DNA of 5,955 nucleotides from assembly GCA_038234045.1 (NCBI GenBank), contig JBBSUX010000218.1, forward strand, positions 1 through 5,955, given 5' to 3'. This document shows, piece after piece, positions 5,523-5,955 of this stretch (within the stretch, counting starts at the first letter, position 1; the number at the start of each line of letters is the position of its first letter). The notes beneath the pieces were generated by a model. The model was not told the DNA's origin. It worked only from the letters and a program-made list of their open reading frames with translations, and did no database searches. This DNA comes from JBBSUX01 sp038234045 (GTDB lineage: Bacteria; Pseudomonadota; Gammaproteobacteria; Burkholderiales; Burkholderiaceae_C). Position numbers and translations under genes: made by a program.

Positions 5523-5955
5523 GTGATCCGGCGCATTCATGTTGGCTGCGGTTTAGCGCCGACGGTCCGTGTTCTGACCCTTCTCACCGCTGGCCTGCTT
5601 CTTACCGCCTGTGCGCAAATGAGGAGCCTCTCGGAGCTGGATGGCCAATCCGGGTCGCCTGCTTCAGCGACCACAGCGCATACCGGACCTCTCGCGGATT
5701 TGCTCCCCGCTGACGCCGTGCTGCTCGGCGAGCGGCACGACGCGCCCGACCAACCCGAGCGGGTGCTGCAAGTCGTGGAGGCGCTGGTGGCGCAGCAGCA
5801 CCTTGCCGCGCTGGTCATGGAGATGGCTCCGGCCGGCACCACCACCATCGCCCTTGGTCGGGATGCCGATGCAGCCGCCGTCCAAAAGGCCCTTCAGTGG
5901 AACGAGCGCGGCTGGCCATGGGAGCGCTATGTGCGCCCCATCATGGCGGCAGTAC
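5523..5955 (+). CDS. ChaN-family lipoprotein, 3' end beyond window
   Basis: The frame from GTG 5523 runs off the right edge after 144 codons. It starts with a lipoprotein signal: basic residues at 3-4, a hydrophobic stretch and the lipobox LLTAC with the lipidated cysteine at 30. The mature part matches the ChaN/Tiki-like family: LLGERHDAPDQ at 67-77, carrying the conserved GE-x-H (E70, H72), then LVMEMA at 97-102 with E100, and WNERGWPWERY at 126-136. ChaN proteins of other bacteria are outer-membrane-associated and bind haem. The wider superfamily includes metal-dependent peptidase-like proteins, and the GE-x-H and E100 positions fit that fold. GTG 5523 is the only reasonable start, since a stop in this frame lies at 5502-5504; the ribosome site is weak. 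It follows DUF3567 by 18 bp, consistent with co-transcription. Substrate or ligand here is inferred from family only. Confidence 0.87.
   Translation, partial: MIRRIHVGCGLAPTVRVLTLLTAGLLLTACAQMRSLSELDGQSGSPASATTAHTGPLADLLPADAVLLGERHDAPDQPERVLQVVEALVAQQHLAALVMEMAPAGTTTIALGRDADAAAVQKALQWNERGWPWERYVRPIMAAV

Overview
The window is GC-rich apart from one short AT-rich patch, and looks like chromosomal DNA of a betaproteobacterium of the order Burkholderiales. The strongest lineage clues are a DUF3567 protein, a DUF3108 protein with a proline-rich N-terminus, and a fumarylacetoacetate-hydrolase-like protein with the N-terminus (MKLATxxDGSxDGQLVVV) typical of that order. I cannot settle the family or genus. 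No tRNA, rRNA, CRISPR array, insertion sequence or prophage gene is visible.

Layout from left to right. (1) 1-344, minus: the first 114 codons of a PCu(A)C-type periplasmic copper chaperone, running off the left edge. (2) 345-573: non-coding, with a tandem heptanucleotide repeat (six copies, 399-440) upstream of the chaperone gene. (3) 574-1089, minus: a small exported protein with a thioredoxin-like sequence pattern but no cysteine. (4) 1090-1348: divergent intergenic region. (5) 1349-2611, plus: an exported MORN-repeat protein (YwqK-like) whose start is fixed by a perfect AGGAGG. (6) 2672-3733, minus, convergent with (5): a fumarylacetoacetate hydrolase family protein in which the metal-binding and catalytic positions appear to be replaced, so probably a pseudoenzyme. 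(7) 3829-5052, plus, divergent from (6): a membrane-anchored, TonB-like proline-rich protein ending in a DUF3108 domain. (8) 5223-5504, plus: DUF3567 protein. (9) 5523-5955, plus: N-terminal part of a ChaN-family lipoprotein, running off the right edge.

Working together: most products appear to act in the cell envelope (genes 1, 3, 5, 7 and 9 each carry a signal peptide, lipobox or membrane anchor). Genes 1 and 9 belong to families linked to metal or haem handling. Genes 8 and 9 are 18 bp apart and probably co-transcribed; gene 7 lies 170 bp upstream on the same strand and may or may not share the transcript. I see no convincing new multi-gene system. The points most worth a second look are the degenerate FAH-like enzyme, the heptanucleotide repeat in a probable promoter region, the cysteine-free thioredoxin-like protein, and the AT-rich, rare-codon patch in the DUF3108 gene.
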